Assembly (NCBI GenBank): GCA_028023455.1
Contig: JAQFVV010000315.1
Span: 784,501-848,500 of the forward strand
DNA: 64,000 nucleotides
Reading direction: 5' to 3'
Source: Epiperipatus broadwayi
Taxonomy: Eukaryota; Onychophora; Udeonychophora; Euonychophora; Peripatidae
The position numbers and the translations under genes are program-made. A model generated the notes under the pieces. It was not told the DNA's origin. It searched no databases and worked only from the letters and a program-made list of their open reading frames with translations. Below, one piece after another: positions 1 to 13,119 of the stretch (position 1 is the first letter of the stretch; every line of letters starts with the position of its first letter).

Positions 1-837
1 GGTTTATTTATCCATTTAGCTTACTTTATTTTATTCCTCAATTAATCAACTTGTTAGTTCACTGATCTAATTTTAATTCACTCTAAGTAGTTATTCGCTT
101 GGTAGAGAAAAGAAAACGCAAATGACTAAGTACTTCCTTTATAAATAAAATTTAATTTGCAATTCGCTAATTCTAATTAATAATAAAATCCTAAAACACA
201 TATATATATCCACACACTAACCTAATAAATACATAAATATACAATAAAGAATATAATTCAAATGAAACATTAAATAAATTATCAGTAACTCAATTGTTAC
301 TTTCTCATACATTAATAGATTACAATCATAAGTTCTTTTAATGATAACTGTTCGAAGTGTTACGCACTTTTAATAATTTAGTTCTGACTGATTTCTTATT
401 TCAAATTAATTCTGACATGAGTATTAATAGTTACCTAGGTATGATTTTTCAATGTCGGATCAACCATCGAGGGAAAACCTTCCCTTCTTTTGCAAGATGG
501 TTGCTCGCTTTTCCAGACGTTCCAGTGAATGGAGTGAGAGTTTATAGTCTTTTGGCGTGGGTTTGTTTCCTTTCTAATTCCACTTTAGTCGGTATTCATC
601 CCTTTAACATTCTACTTGAATCTCCAGGCAGATCTGGTTCTGTAGGCGGTCTCTTCTAGGCAGCATTTAGTTGTTATAAGTAGTGAGCGAATGGTTAGAC
701 GGAGGTGACCGACAAAGCGTGTTTGCCACTAGCCCTCCATGTCAGCGTACCCTTCTATTATTATTTTTGTTGAATTATAGCCAGCAAAAAAACCAAGGTG
801 ACTTCTAATAGCTCTGCTTACTCTCTCTGTGTCTGCT
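1..837. other. AT-rich flank with a less AT-rich patch
   Basis: No recognised gene. The stretch from about 350 to 760 is clearly richer in G+C than its surroundings and contains an open frame of 100 codons (357-659, +). I see no domain or family resemblance in it. It could be the edge of an unrecognised repeat or an old exon. Confidence 0.3.
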
Positions 838-1210
838 ATAGAATGTCTCTAATTGCCTCTTTCCTTTTCATTCTTATCTTCTAATCTATCTGGAATTTTT
901 TTATAAGTTTACATTTTTTCAATTTCTAATTACAATTTTCATTTCATTCTTTTGATACTTAATATTGAATGCCCCTAATTGCAACATTCTTTTCATTACT
1001 TTATCTAGTACCAATCTATTTGGAAATTGGTACAAGTTTACATTTTAATTTTACAATTATAATTAATTTCTTTCATTCTTTTAAATATTGAATGTTACTA
1101 ATTGCAACATTCCTTTCTCTCACTTTATCTTGTACCAATCTATTTGGAAATTTGGTACAAGTTTACTTTTTATTTCACAATTATAATTATTCTTTCGTTC
1201 TTTTTACAAG
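838..1210. repeat. ~125-bp tandem repeat, three diverged units
   Basis: Three head-to-tail units start near 838, 963 and 1086. Each begins with a GAATG...CTAATTGC block, has an ...ATCTATTTGGAA... core followed by ACAAGTTTACA, and ends in CTTTCATTCTTTT-like pyrimidine-rich sequence. Units 2 and 3 are closer to each other than to unit 1. There is no coding potential. Confidence 0.75.
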
Positions 1211-2859
1211 TGATTTTCTTATTTAACAAAGAAAGAAAGAGACGCGTTCAGTTTTACACCCTCCCTTTCCTTTCTAATCTTTCATCATTATTTAGTTTTT
1301 CTAATTTCTTTTAAAATAAGTTTTTAGAATCCTTTTAACTAAATTTTTCTTTCTTTTTTTTTATTTCTTTTGACGAAACCCGTCTCTTTATTAATATTAT
1401 TGAGAATCAATAATATATACATGCGAGCCTACATTTATGTAGATATCGCAATATATATATATATATTGTGAGAGTACCATATGAGCCTCATCTAAAACAA
1501 TTTGTGTTTCTTTGTGAATTTAACTGTGCCTATATCGAATCAACAGATATAAATAACATACACCTTTTTTATATACATAAACTAGTTAGTATTAAAAGAA
1601 TAATTCTAAAAATGAATAATTCTAATTTGTTTATACACACACACACATAAATAAATGTTTCCAACTAATAGTATTTTTTTATTAACCAAAACTTGACATT
1701 TGACAAAGCCTTAAGTCAACATTGCATTTTTATCAGATGAAACAAAGGAAATAAACATTTGGGGTTCATTACAAATTGTATATTTTAAACAATAGAGAGC
1801 GTGAGCATGATTATGTGATATGCTTGCAGAAATTAATCCAGTATAAAAATGAACTAATATTGTTATAACAATAATCTTCTATTTAGTTATCAAGGCAATA
1901 ACTATGTCTAAAAATTTAAATGTGTTCAAATTTAGAACACATTTAAGAAAAAAAAAGATTCACTATTTTTAAAACTGTCTTCAAGTAATCAATTTACTTA
2001 TTCTTAATATTATAAAGAACTGTAAAAAAATAATCATTGAAATAGACAGGGTTATAAAAGTTATCAATGTCTTCGAAATGAGTTTACAAAATATATGTTT
2101 AAGAAAACAAAAACTTATAAAGATGTTCTTTGGCTAGACAATTTAGCCAAGGATTTCTGCTGATGTTTAAACCTGAACATGTAAATGTATTTCTACTTAA
2201 TGCCTAAAGTACAATCATTATAATACCCATTTAAAAAGTTGTCTTAATAATGGAGTATTATATTGAAGAAAATTTTAAATATTTTACTACGCAAATATTT
2301 AAAAGAATGAATATTTGGATTACCTCTTCGAAGGATGATCAATGAATTTTATCTTTCAACATTCAATGTCATTTTATTTAATCTAAAGAGGGATATACAA
2401 CCATTATTTTTTCTTGTTTTGGATTATTTCATTTTGTACTTTAAGAACTCTTGAACTTTATTTCCTTTGTGGATAACTATATTTACGTGGAAAAATTACT
2501 TTGTATATTAAATTGGAGAACTGATAATATGAACGTTTTATTTTTATTTATTTAATAAAATTTAGATGTTGATATTTTGATATATGCTCTGATAAAAGTG
2601 ACGCTGACTAAGGTAAAGTTTGTAAATTATTTCAATTTGGAAGTAAGTTTTATTATATTCCAAATTGAATCTTACCTGACAATTATTATAATTTCTTTTT
2701 AAACATACATAATTAATATCAGAATACATTCTATTATTAATCTAGAGTGAATGGATGTTATCTCATATAGACATACAACACACATTGAATCATTTTAATG
2801 ACACAATACGTAGATTTATAATGTATGGTGGTATTATTTATTGTATACATGATTTTAAA
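1211..2859. other. AT-rich DNA, part of dispersed repeat C
   Basis: No gene seen. About 1700-1850 resembles 13995-14150 in the same order and orientation. Shared blocks include GTCAAC followed by GGAAATAAA, then AGAAAT(T/C)AATCC and CAGTATAAAAA. This suggests a dispersed repeat family (called C here). Confidence 0.4.
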
Positions 2860-2883
2860 TTATATATATATATATATATATAT

Positions 2884-2902
2884 ATTCCGAAAAAACATAA
2901 TG

Positions 2903-2950
<48 letters not shown>

Positions 2951-2969
2951 CATTATGTTTTTTCGGAAT
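2884..2969. repeat. 86-bp perfect palindrome with (TA)n centre
   Basis: The arms read ATTCCGAAAAAACATAATG and onward, and are exact reverse complements around a TA run centred at about 2926. It is one of several palindromes in the window with a TA-repeat apex but locus-specific arms. Confidence 0.9.
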
Positions 2970-3149
2970 GTTAAACAATTTATTATTGTATATATAAGCA
3001 CCGATTATAATTCTAAATTTTAATATTTTTATTATTAATGTGATAATATTTTTGTTTCTATTACGGATTAAAATGTGTTAAACTTGATTTTAAAATTAAA
3101 CAGGTCTCGCTTGTTTATTTTATTTAGTCATTTTATAAAACCAATAAAT

Positions 3150-3400
3150 GATGAAATACACAGGCTTATATACACCTGTGTCTACATATGTAATAGACAG
3201 GGTATGAGCACAAACTTTCACATGACCCACCACTCTCCACACTATCTCATAACACTGAAATATGTATATTGGTGATTATTTATATTTTCGACATATGTGT
3301 GTTCAGGTGTATCAGTGTTATGAGATAGTGTGGAAAGTGGTGGGTCATGTGAAAGTCTGTGATCATACTTTGTCTAAAACCAATAATTATAAATATACAT
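3150..3400. repeat. Family A foldback repeat (truncated, inverted arms)
   Basis: About 50 bases at 3206-3256 (TTTCACATGACCCACCACTC...) recur inverted at 3317-3365. The loop carries the family A segment that starts GAAATATGTATATTGGTGA. That is only the 3' half of the hammerhead-like fold found intact elsewhere; the CTGATGA half is missing. The sequence around CAGGCTTATATACACCTGTG at 3160 matches family A ends near 59470 and 59538. Confidence 0.75.
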
Positions 3401-3504
3401 ACTCACGCATATATATGTTGAATCAACTCAGTGATTTAATATTTATAAAAAAGTTATATATAGCTTATATTAAATTTATTATTACTATGGGATATTTGTT
3501 AAAA

Positions 3505-3700
3505 TGCCTGAAGAGAGTCAATTGTGATTTCTACTCTGAGCTCGAATTCCAAGAGTAACGAGGTTATTAATAGTGGAGTGGAATAGATTATATTTTAAAT
3601 CACATTATCCATGGCATTCTATAAGAAGACGCAAAGTCCGACTATAGTTAGATGTGACTTCCTTTAGTCCTGAATAGGATCGTCCCATTATAATATATAT
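3505..3700 (+). repeat. Dispersed repeat C, copy 1 (3' part)
   Basis: It starts TGCCTGAAGAGAGT and ends near GACTATAGTTAGATG...CCATTATAATATATA. The same start and end blocks occur in the same orientation at 14640 and 14850-14910. No coding capacity or termini were identified. Confidence 0.55.
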
Positions 3701-5112
3701 ATATTTAAATTATCACACTAGTCAAAATTCTGTTAATATATAAAAATTAAGGGAAGTTGGTCATTTTTTTTGGGAAATGTTAATGTTGTATGCCTTTAAT
3801 GAGATTCACTTTTTTTAATATTTTAACTATAGAATGCTATTTAAAATAGCATGTATGCCATAACCTGGCTACAGCTATTATTTATTTTTATATATTGCTA
3901 TTTTTTAAAAAAAATTATAATAAAAGCTTTATTAATAACAAATATTTACAATTTATACAAGTAATTAAACAAATGATAATCAAAACAAACAAAAAAAAAG
4001 AAATATTTCACTATTATTGTAGAGTTTATTCCAGAGTTCTTGTTTATATTAGGTACATATATTGTAATAATCTTTTACTATGGCAATACAATAGAGTATG
4101 CATGCATTCCATGAATGCAGTCATCGATGCAGCATGGAGACAAAGGTTACATTTTATTGTATCCAAACTACATTTAAATTAATTAAATATTTATTTAATT
4201 TGCAATGACTGAATTCAAATTTAGCCTAATAATAAAACTATGAAGTAAATTTTTATATCTTATATATCTCATGCAAATAGTTTTTAATATGTGTGTGTGT
4301 TTAGCATATTACAAATATCATTTGAATGCCATGTTAGATAAATATTGTGGTTCATTATATCTCCATTTGAACTCCATACATAAACAATATTTATTAAATA
4401 TATATCTCAGGACTCAAATATCGTTGGTGTGACTAAGTACATACTATGGACATAAGTAAATTTAATTAAATAAAAAAGTATAAAGTCAAGTTTAATGAAT
4501 GAAAATTTAAATTGATTTTAATTACAGCTATGTAAAAGAAAATATTTTATTATTTATTTTACAATTGAAAAATGCATTTAATTAAACAAAATTCCAACTT
4601 GTTTATCTAAAATGTGTTCGTTTGCAACAATGCGATGTATTGACATGAATACAGATCTATTTTATAAATCCAATAAATAAGATTGTATTTATTTTATTCT
4701 AAGCACATAATTGCTCAAACTAATAACTAAACTATAATGTATTATGCAGGATGTTTTTAAATTTTATTAAAGTATGTCTATCTCAGTTTCTCTTTCCAAA
4801 TATTTAAACATATATTGCACAACTAAATATAAAAATAACAATGAATATCTTCAGATAATGGTAGGATTCTTTTGCTGTAACCCATTATTAATTAGTGATT
4901 TAATTACTAAATGTATATTTATATAATGATGTCATAAATGAAAGACCACATATCATAAACCATCAAAAATATAACATTTTAAAACTATCAAATATGATTA
5001 CTATTTAAATATATGACAATCAAGACAATTAAATTTAATAAATATTATTCATAGATACACACCAACATACTCCAACATGTATGTGTGTTTGCAGAGAAGC
5101 ATAAATGTGTCA
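3701..5112. other. AT-rich intergenic DNA, nothing recognised
   Basis: Very AT-rich with short open frames only. The 95-codon frame at 3895-4182 (+) is low-complexity and matches no family I know. Confidence 0.5.
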
Positions 5113-5394
<282 letters not shown>

Positions 5395-5925
5395 TGATAT
5401 ACATTTATAATTTTTAATTTTTTTAGTTAAAACATTTGGGAGAAAGTTAAAGTAAAGGTTATTATTTTTTAAATTAATATTAAACATAAATATCTATTTT
5501 TTTACAACAAAAATTAAAATAGTAAAAGTAAAGTCATTTTCTTTTCTGTGTTTGCATCCAGTAATATTAATGTTAAATTGAAGATTTTTATCAAATGACT
5601 GCCCATTAGCAAAAAGATTTTTAATTGCTATATTGATCAAAAGTTCTAAAGATGATGGAATCTTATTATTATGGTCATTTAAATTATTTTATAGAACTCT
5701 TAAAATTGAAAAAAATAATGTTAATAAACCCTTTTACTCAATGAATTTTCCCGTTTAATTACTTTAATATTGACTTATGAATTTGTGTTGTTTTTTAAAG
5801 TCAGATATATGTTATTTAACTAAACAATCAATGTTGTAGATTTTTTGAAGTCTGTTGATTTTCTTTTGATAACATTTTTTTATCTACATGCAAAGCATGA
5901 TAACTTTTTTTTCCCAATATCAAAT

Positions 5926-5996
5926 GCGTTGACCGAGAAGTGATTCCAGGTCAAATGCTTGGAAGTCAGCTATGCTAACCACTAGGCTAACAATGC
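5926..5996 (-). pseudogene. tRNA-Gly(UCC) pseudogene
   Basis: On the minus strand it reads GCATTGTTAGCCTAGTGG, GTTAGCATAGCTGACTTCC, and ends GTCAACGCA. It follows animal tRNA-Gly(UCC) along its length: A box (TAGCCTAGTGG), anticodon loop CTTCCAA with TCC, and a 3' half mirroring the acceptor GCGTTG. The T arm is degraded: the B box reads GGAATCACTTC instead of GGTTCGATTCC, and the T and acceptor stems no longer pair fully. It is probably a tRNA pseudogene or the head of a tRNA-derived SINE. Confidence 0.75.
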
Positions 5997-8900
5997 TTGA
6001 CAAATCATGATAACATGTGCAATCACAGCTGGATTCAGACAAAGATTGATTTTGCTCCTCCATAGTTATTTGTTTACTATGATAACTTTATGATGAGAAG
6101 ATGAAATTGAAACCAAAAAGTGTATAAAAAAAAAAAACATTTTCAAAAAAAGGAATGTATCTTTTATACATTTCCATTTTGCATAATATCTTTCCACAAT
6201 ATGACAAAGAAATAACCAGAGTAAATATCAAATGCCCCGAGGTTATACACTGCCTTTCTACAAGGTTTTATCAAGAATTAGCACATTCAACCATTCTAAG
6301 ATAAATTCCATAATAATAATTGCTTTAGAAATCTAAAAATAAATAAAATAATTTATTTTAAATAATTTAAATTACTTTAGAAGCATATATGTAATATTTT
6401 AAGTGTTTGACATATATATTATTTTAGCTCCGTGTGATTGAAATAATCTAGCCAAGGAACGTTTAGAATAGTTTATAAAGATTTCAGCTAGCTTTATGCA
6501 TTGTTTTTCTTTTCTTTTTCAATTAAACATTATTGTTATTGAACCTTTTATTTATTTAATTTAAGTAAACTCTATTATAAAACAAAGTTTAAAATATTAA
6601 GAAAGTGAAATCAATATCTCTACACTCTCTTTTTGTTACTACTATTTTAATATAACTAATTTCTTAATGCTAGTGTAAATTTTTAATCCATATATTAAAG
6701 TATATGCAGTTTAGAACAGGTTATTTACAAGGACATTTTTTTATACAGATATGTATGTGTTTCGTAAAGTACTTAGAATAAATAAAACGTCTATTTAGCA
6801 AAGTAAATTATGATATTATAGAATTTATTTGCAAAAAAAAAAAAAAATTGCTACAATATAATTTTTAAAATAAAATCACTCACAATGGATATATCTAATT
6901 CATTATATTTATGTAATTTTAAAAAAGTTACATTGGTTTTATTCTCCACATAATTTATTATTGATTTTATTATTTAACTCTTTTCGACAACGTTTCACCA
7001 GAACCAAATGGTCATTTGGGTTATATTTTTAACTTTTTATTTTAATGAATCATTTTTGTTCTTCATTATATTTTCCTAATTTTAAAATTATTATTGTTAG
7101 AACTTAAAACAGTTATTAAAAATATTATTTCAAATTAGCATATATATATATATATAGTAATAACTTGTAATATATAATCAGAATAACATCTTCCATTAAA
7201 TCGCTATTGGTAATAAAATGTATTTGGAACGAAATAAAATTGATTTGAACTCATTTTTTTTCATCAAAATAGCATTTAAAATGCATAAACAATAAAATTA
7301 TAATTTAAAATTTAAAACACCATTTAATAAATATTAAAAAAATGTCAAAAAATAATAGCTATGGTGGTCACAAAACTTATTTTTCTGCCAATCCAAAGTT
7401 CTTGCAGTTTGTAATCTGTTCTTTTGACCCCCCCCCCCATTAATATTTTAAAATAAAATTTAAACATATCATGAAATTAAATATTTGGTTAAAATTTTCC
7501 AAATTAGTTATACATATGCAAAAAACAATGAAAATTGAAAAACAATGAATACTTTGCACCCTACTGACAACCAGAAATATCTATTTTTAATTAACAAACG
7601 AATATATCGTTTAATTTCATTCTGCCATTATATAAACACAAAATAGGTGATAAATGCTTACTTTAGTGCTGTAGAGAATATAACAATGCCTTAATTAAAA
7701 TGTATACCATAAAAAATATTGAGAAATATTTAAATGTAAAATTGACTAATTTTATAAAACTATATTGTTATTAAATTGATAAGATCTGAAACTGCAGTAA
7801 AAACATTATAAATGATTTGAAATTACTAGTAGAAATTATTATCTCATCCTCTCCAAAAATAATAAAAGGAAATTATAATACACTCAATTATTACATTATT
7901 TAAAATTCTCAATTTTACAGTAATCGAAAATGGCTATACATTTCAACCATTTTTCTTTGTCAATAGTTTTTTTTTTTATATTAAGACTGATACAAACTTT
8001 ATTATATTGATATTTTCAGTAGCAATTCTTCATGATGTTTAGGATATTTCAGCCAATCATGTATTATTATTACGTATTGTCACATGATCTTATTATAGAT
8101 TAATAAATAGCTGTAATGTAAAACATAGCATTCTAAGAAAAATGTAAATAACTATTATATAATGATAACTTTCGTAAGACAAATAAAATCTTTAAACGTA
8201 TACAAAAATTATTAGTAGCATATTAGAAAAAAAAGATTGTTTATTTTTCAGTGTAATTATTATAGCAGTAGTTTATGTAATTTATTATAGATGACATTTT
8301 ATGTTATTATATATAGATACTATAACATTATTTTCTTGTGAGAGACGATTTTACGAAGAAATTTATTTGGCGTTTATTGATATTTTATAAAACGCAACAG
8401 ATATTTTGATAACATTGAAAAAAATGCAATTTGTTTTGTTACATTAAAATATGATTCCCAAATAATTTTGTAAGGTTATATCTATTTTTCAAAAAAAAAA
8501 AATCTAATTTTTAAAACTAATATTTTTTGTTTCTGTTTTGGTTTTTAATATTAAAAGATAAAAAAGTCTATTTATAATACTTAATCACAGAAATTCTTAA
8601 GTTCAACATTTTTCTGCTAAATAAAAGATTTATTGTTTAGATCAGTAAATAAATAAAACTAAATGTAGTTGAAATTTTAAAAAAATTATAATTTTAAGTT
8701 TGTAATAGAAGTAGAAAATTATTTTGATAATCAATGGCAACAATGAGTATATATATATTCTTACCAATTATATATATAATACAATTTAATGTTTATTAAA
8801 AAAACTTGTCACAAAAATAGAATTAAACTAGGTAATATTAATTCCAAAAGATTCAGACAACTCTCAATAAATATTATAACCTAAATACATTTTCAGTAAT

Positions 8901-9789
8901 GATAACCCTTGTTAAAAGCAATAATCTGATGTTTAGCATCGAAAATGTATTTAGGTTATATATATATATATGCTTTTACATAACTCACATATCCATTTAT
9001 AAATCAAAAATATTTTGTTCCTCTTTTACTCTCACTTCATGAAAATTTTCTTACCTATAATTGATTTTTTCTTTAAATCTGTTAAATACAAAATGAATTA
9101 TTATTCACAAATACATTAACAGATTTAGCCGGCCTTTAACAAAATCAGTTAGACCTAATAAAAAACTAAATAAGAAAACCATGGTGATTTCTTGGTATTA
9201 AATTCAAAGGTAAAATAACTTAGATTCACTAAATTGTCACATACATATTAGTTAGAAATTCGCCCACATATTATTACAACGGAAATATTCACATATTAAT
9301 AATAACTGCAAAAAACCCATGACAATTGGATTGTTGACATTAAAAATTTGCTCTATTTGTTTATTAAAAATTTTAAAGAATAATTAAATGGTTATCTTTC
9401 AGTTACAAATTGATAAGCAGTCAAAAAGAAATAATATTTGTTTCTGTTTTTATTCTGGAATAAAAAAAAGAGTATATCTTTTTGTTTTATAAAGAATTAT
9501 TTCAAGAATAAAAATTATCTGAAATATAAATATCTTCTTTGTAAACAAAAATGAGTAAAAACAAAAAAAACAATGGATAAAGGAAAAAAGTTTAAAACCT
9601 AAAAAATATTTGCTAGAATGCATTTACATTTGATGCCACATAAATATTCAGTTAACGGCAATCTGTTTTAAAAATATTTACATATGAAATAAAATATCTG
9701 CTGAAACAATAAAATATATAAAAGAATAAGTCTTTAAAATATTTGCAAAAAACAAAAAAATAATAACCAATTGAAAAAAAAATAAATGA
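5997..9789. other. AT-rich intergenic DNA with a small hairpin
   Basis: No gene recognised. Noted items: a poly-C run near 7428-7438, and a perfect 20-bp inverted repeat (8875-8894 and 8941-8960, loop 46) whose arms contain CCTAAATACATTTTC. Homopolymer A/T runs are common. Confidence 0.5.
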
Positions 9790-11530
9790 TGGAACTGGAC
9801 CAAAGAACAGGACAAGGCATTCAAAAATATTAAAGCAGGGTTTTTAGAACAAACTATGCTAGTTTTCCCTGATTTTAATAAACCATTCTTTGTCCAAGCA
9901 GAGAAAGTGGTTTCGAATTAGGGGTAACTTTATCCCAGATACAGGAGGATGGCCAACCAGATGTTCTCTATTTTATTAGCTGGTTTTTGAAAGGTTCAGA
10001 GGTAAATTATATAGTTACTGAGAAGAAAGCATTAGCAATAGAGTGGGCCTTCCAAAAGTTTCAACAAATGTTATTCAGATCAAAGGTGATAGTGATCACA
10101 GATCACAAAAATCTTGAATTTCTGAATCACAGTTTTCTGACCAGTAGTCATCTAGTCAAATAGAGTTTACTGTAGCAGGAATTCTGTTACATCATACAAT
10201 ATTGCAAAGCATCTAAAAATATAGTAGCTGGTGTACTTAGTCCACACCCATGTAGGTCAGAACAGAATCATTTATCAGTACAAAATTCTAATATTACAAA
10301 TGTCAATTTGATGACATATAAAGAACCATTTAAAAAACTTACCAGAATTACAACTAACTGACCCTGAATTAAATCTAATCATAAGAACCCTAAAAGTACA
10401 AGAAATTTTTAATGTGCTGAAAACCCTTACATACTATAAAATAAAGAATCATGTCTTATTTTATAAAGTAAATTTAATTAAAAATGAGTGGAAGGTAATC
10501 ATACCTAAAATATTGTGTACTCCACTCATGAAATATATACACACTGTTTATATGGACACTTTGGTGCCTATAAAAAAGAATACACCTTAAAACATGGTTT
10601 TACTCTCCCAAAATGTATATAAACATCTTAAAATCTTTAAAAGAATATTTAGTGTGCTTATGAGCTAAGCCAGTAAACCAAAATTATAATGACACCTTAA
10701 AAATATTTATACCTAAAAGACCAAACAAGATCTTAGCTATTGACTACTGTGGGTCATTACCCCCATTTAATAAAAATATTCATTAGTAAAATATGATATC
10801 TTCTCAAAGTATGTTTCAGCATACCCAATACCCCAAACTAATACAAGACATGCAATCAAGGTATTAGACACCCTCCATTTCTTAAAGATAGGAGAAACCT
10901 AATACCATTATAACAGATCATGGTACATCTTTTTTATTTAATGAAAGAAAAAGATGGGTGGAAAAGTCTCAAATAAAACATGCATTTACATTCATTAGGA
11001 ATCCAGTCAAACTCCTGTGAACATGAATTGTGGGAGTTCGGACATTTGTTTCGGAGTTACCTAGAGGATGAGCATAAAGAGTGGGTAAAACAACTGGAAT
11101 GTATATTCAAACTTTATAAATTACTGCATAAATGAATTAACAGGATTCATGCCCATTAGACTACACTTTCACCAACCTATACCAATTCAGTTTAATAATT
11201 ACGAACCAGCAGTTTTTTGTAATGAATACAATTCGAAAAGTGACATAATAAAAGTATATGTCCAAATAATAGCTAAAGCTAATAGAAGAATCAAGGATAA
11301 AAAATATTTATAAGTTTAAAGTAGAAGACCAAATGTTTGTTAAAATACCTCACCCAAACAATCCAATAGAAGAAAAGTATCATAAATTCTATCACCAATA
11401 TGAGGGACCATTTACTATTATAAAACAGTCAGCTCAAAATGCACAATAGATCAGATTGAATGGAGAGGTAAAAGGCAACTACAATGCATGTTGCTTGAAA
11501 CCATACTATGGCAATCAGAATGATACTGAA
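9790..11530 (+). pseudogene. Ty3/gypsy-type pol remnant (RNase H to integrase)
   Basis: This is a decayed retrotransposon polyprotein in many frame fragments. In order: a thumb-like WTKEQDKAF near 9799; an RNase H region with PDFNKPFFVQAE, then (after a frameshift) LGVTLSQ, NYIVTEKKALAIEWAF and VIVITDHKNLEF (to about 10130); an integrase zinc-binding-like stretch near 10420-10600 (HFGAYKK); core fragments near 10720-11100; and a C-terminal YEGPFTIIK...CLKPYY at 11398-11508. That order and those motifs are typical of Ty3/gypsy Pol in animals. Many stops and frameshifts make it non-functional. Reverse transcriptase, protease and Gag are not visible upstream, and no LTR pair was found. A purine run near 11683-11695 could be a polypurine tract, but this is speculative. 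Confidence 0.85.
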
Positions 11531-11886
11531 TAGATATGTTTAATTAGAAAAAAAATGAGACAAGATCAAAAATAACATCAATTAACATATGATGAGAATA
11601 GGCCCTGATAATTCTAAAATAAATATTGGGATACTTTAGAATCAACTGAGACTGAAGAGATGATTGAGAAACCCAATAAGTCTCAAAAAAGGAGCATGAT
11701 AAAATGATAATTGATTGACTAAGTACCTTCTAGTATAGAGACACATTACCAGTTGATCCCTAACCACAAAATCATCACAATAACCTTTATATGATTCTCA
11801 TTTCAAAAAAATATAAAGAATGGAATAAACGGTAATAGTAAGAAAGACTAGAATAAATTAGTTAAATAAATTTTTTATATATCTGT
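11531..11886. other. Between the gypsy remnant and the PLE dimer
   Basis: No coding trace. It may hold the 3' untranslated part or a degraded LTR of the gypsy remnant, but no matching 5' LTR is present in the window. Confidence 0.3.
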
Positions 11887-12962
11887 ACATATATAAGACA
11901 TATTTTGCAGGCTCAGTCATGTTAAAAAAATTAAATATTGATATACCAACATTTCGACTTGATCAGACTAGTCATTCACTTGGTGATAAAAAGTAGAAAG
12001 ATGGTTGTAGAGGCAATACAATCACTAATTTGAAAAAAAAAATGTTAAGGTTCCACCAATAACAAAAATGTTAAATTAAGAATGTTTTTTAACAAAATCT
12101 TTCCAAATAGGATGAAGTTTGCATTTATCATCTCACTTATTGATACAATCTGGCCTTTTAAGTATCTCAATGACTTCTCTAATTTTGCACTGGTAGAGAT
12201 TATCACATCTGGATATGATTCTGGTACTAGAAAAATCAATTTTATGACCTGAATGTATAGTATGGAGTGAGAGTGCTGATGATGATGACTGTTGTTTAAC
12301 TGCATTACCATGCTCATCTTTCCTAAAAATGATGTGATTATTACTCATATCTATATAAGAAGCTTTACAATTTTCATATAAGATTTGACAAACAGCATGA
12401 TATTCAAAAGGGATTGAATCATAGGCTTGCTTATTATATTGCTGAACTTTTGATGAGTATAAAATGCTGTATCTCTAGTTTAGCATTTTAAAATATGTCC
12501 AATACTGTATGTAGTTCCTTTTACATATGGATCACAAATCCTAATAGCTGATTTATCAACTTTTTGTTTCCCATTTTATCCATTTTGGGCTTGAAATAAG
12601 GCTTTTTATAAATCTATAATTATAACTATTTGCTAACAAACACTATTAATATGATTTATTTTTTCTTTCAGATGTGACTTATCTGAAAGGTTAATTTCTC
12701 TATTTAAAAGAGTTTTGTCTACAAAAACTCTGAGTTGGGTGATTATGGGAATGGAAATGTAAATATCTGTCCATGTGTATATACATTCTGTAATTCGAAA
12801 AAGATAAACTATTTGGTGTTCTGGTGACTAGAACATCAAGAAATAATATGCATCCTCATATTAAATTTACAATGGAGACAGAATCTGATGGGAACCGTTG
12901 GTATATCAATATTTAATTTTTTTAACACTGATGAACCTGCAAAATATGTTTTTTATATATGC
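11887..12962. mobile_element. Penelope-like element inverted dimer (tails outward)
   Basis: About 64 bp at 11887-11950 (starting ACATATATAAGACATATTTT) recurs inverted at 12897-12962, differing mainly by a few small substitutions and indels. Between them lies a minus-strand GIY-YIG remnant whose 3' end faces the left arm. The left arm is therefore the element's 3' tail, and the right arm is the same tail in the opposite orientation: a head-to-head pair, the right copy cut to tail only. Each tail keeps degenerate hammerhead-like sequence beside GTTGGTATATC: on the minus strand TGACTAGTCTGATCAAGTC then GAAATGTTGG, and on the plus strand CTGATGGGAACCGTTGG, with stem II lost. Confidence 0.7.
12133..12470 (-). 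pseudogene. PLE GIY-YIG endonuclease remnant
   Basis: Reading the minus strand, an open stretch holds AVCQILYENCKASYID, which aligns by eye with the GIY...YIG start of PLE endonucleases (both signature elements altered: AVC for the GIY strand, YID for YIG). It continues to SGHKIDFSSTRII and REVIEILKRPDCIN, the usual PLE 'GH-IDF ... EA--I-----IN' C-terminus. The Gly of YIG and the acidic residue of REA-type motifs differ from consensus. No reverse transcriptase part is preserved upstream. This is a different PLE lineage from those at 31 kb and 45 kb. Confidence 0.7.
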
Positions 12963-13119
12963 AACCCGTGAAAATCTTTGTATCAACATATATACACACC
13001 AACATTTTCTATTTAAATGTAAATAATGCATGACGTTAAATTTTAACTTCAGGATGAGAGATTTGTAAGAAATCTTAGGAATTTAAATGATAACAATCAA
13101 TACCAAACCTAACATTTTA

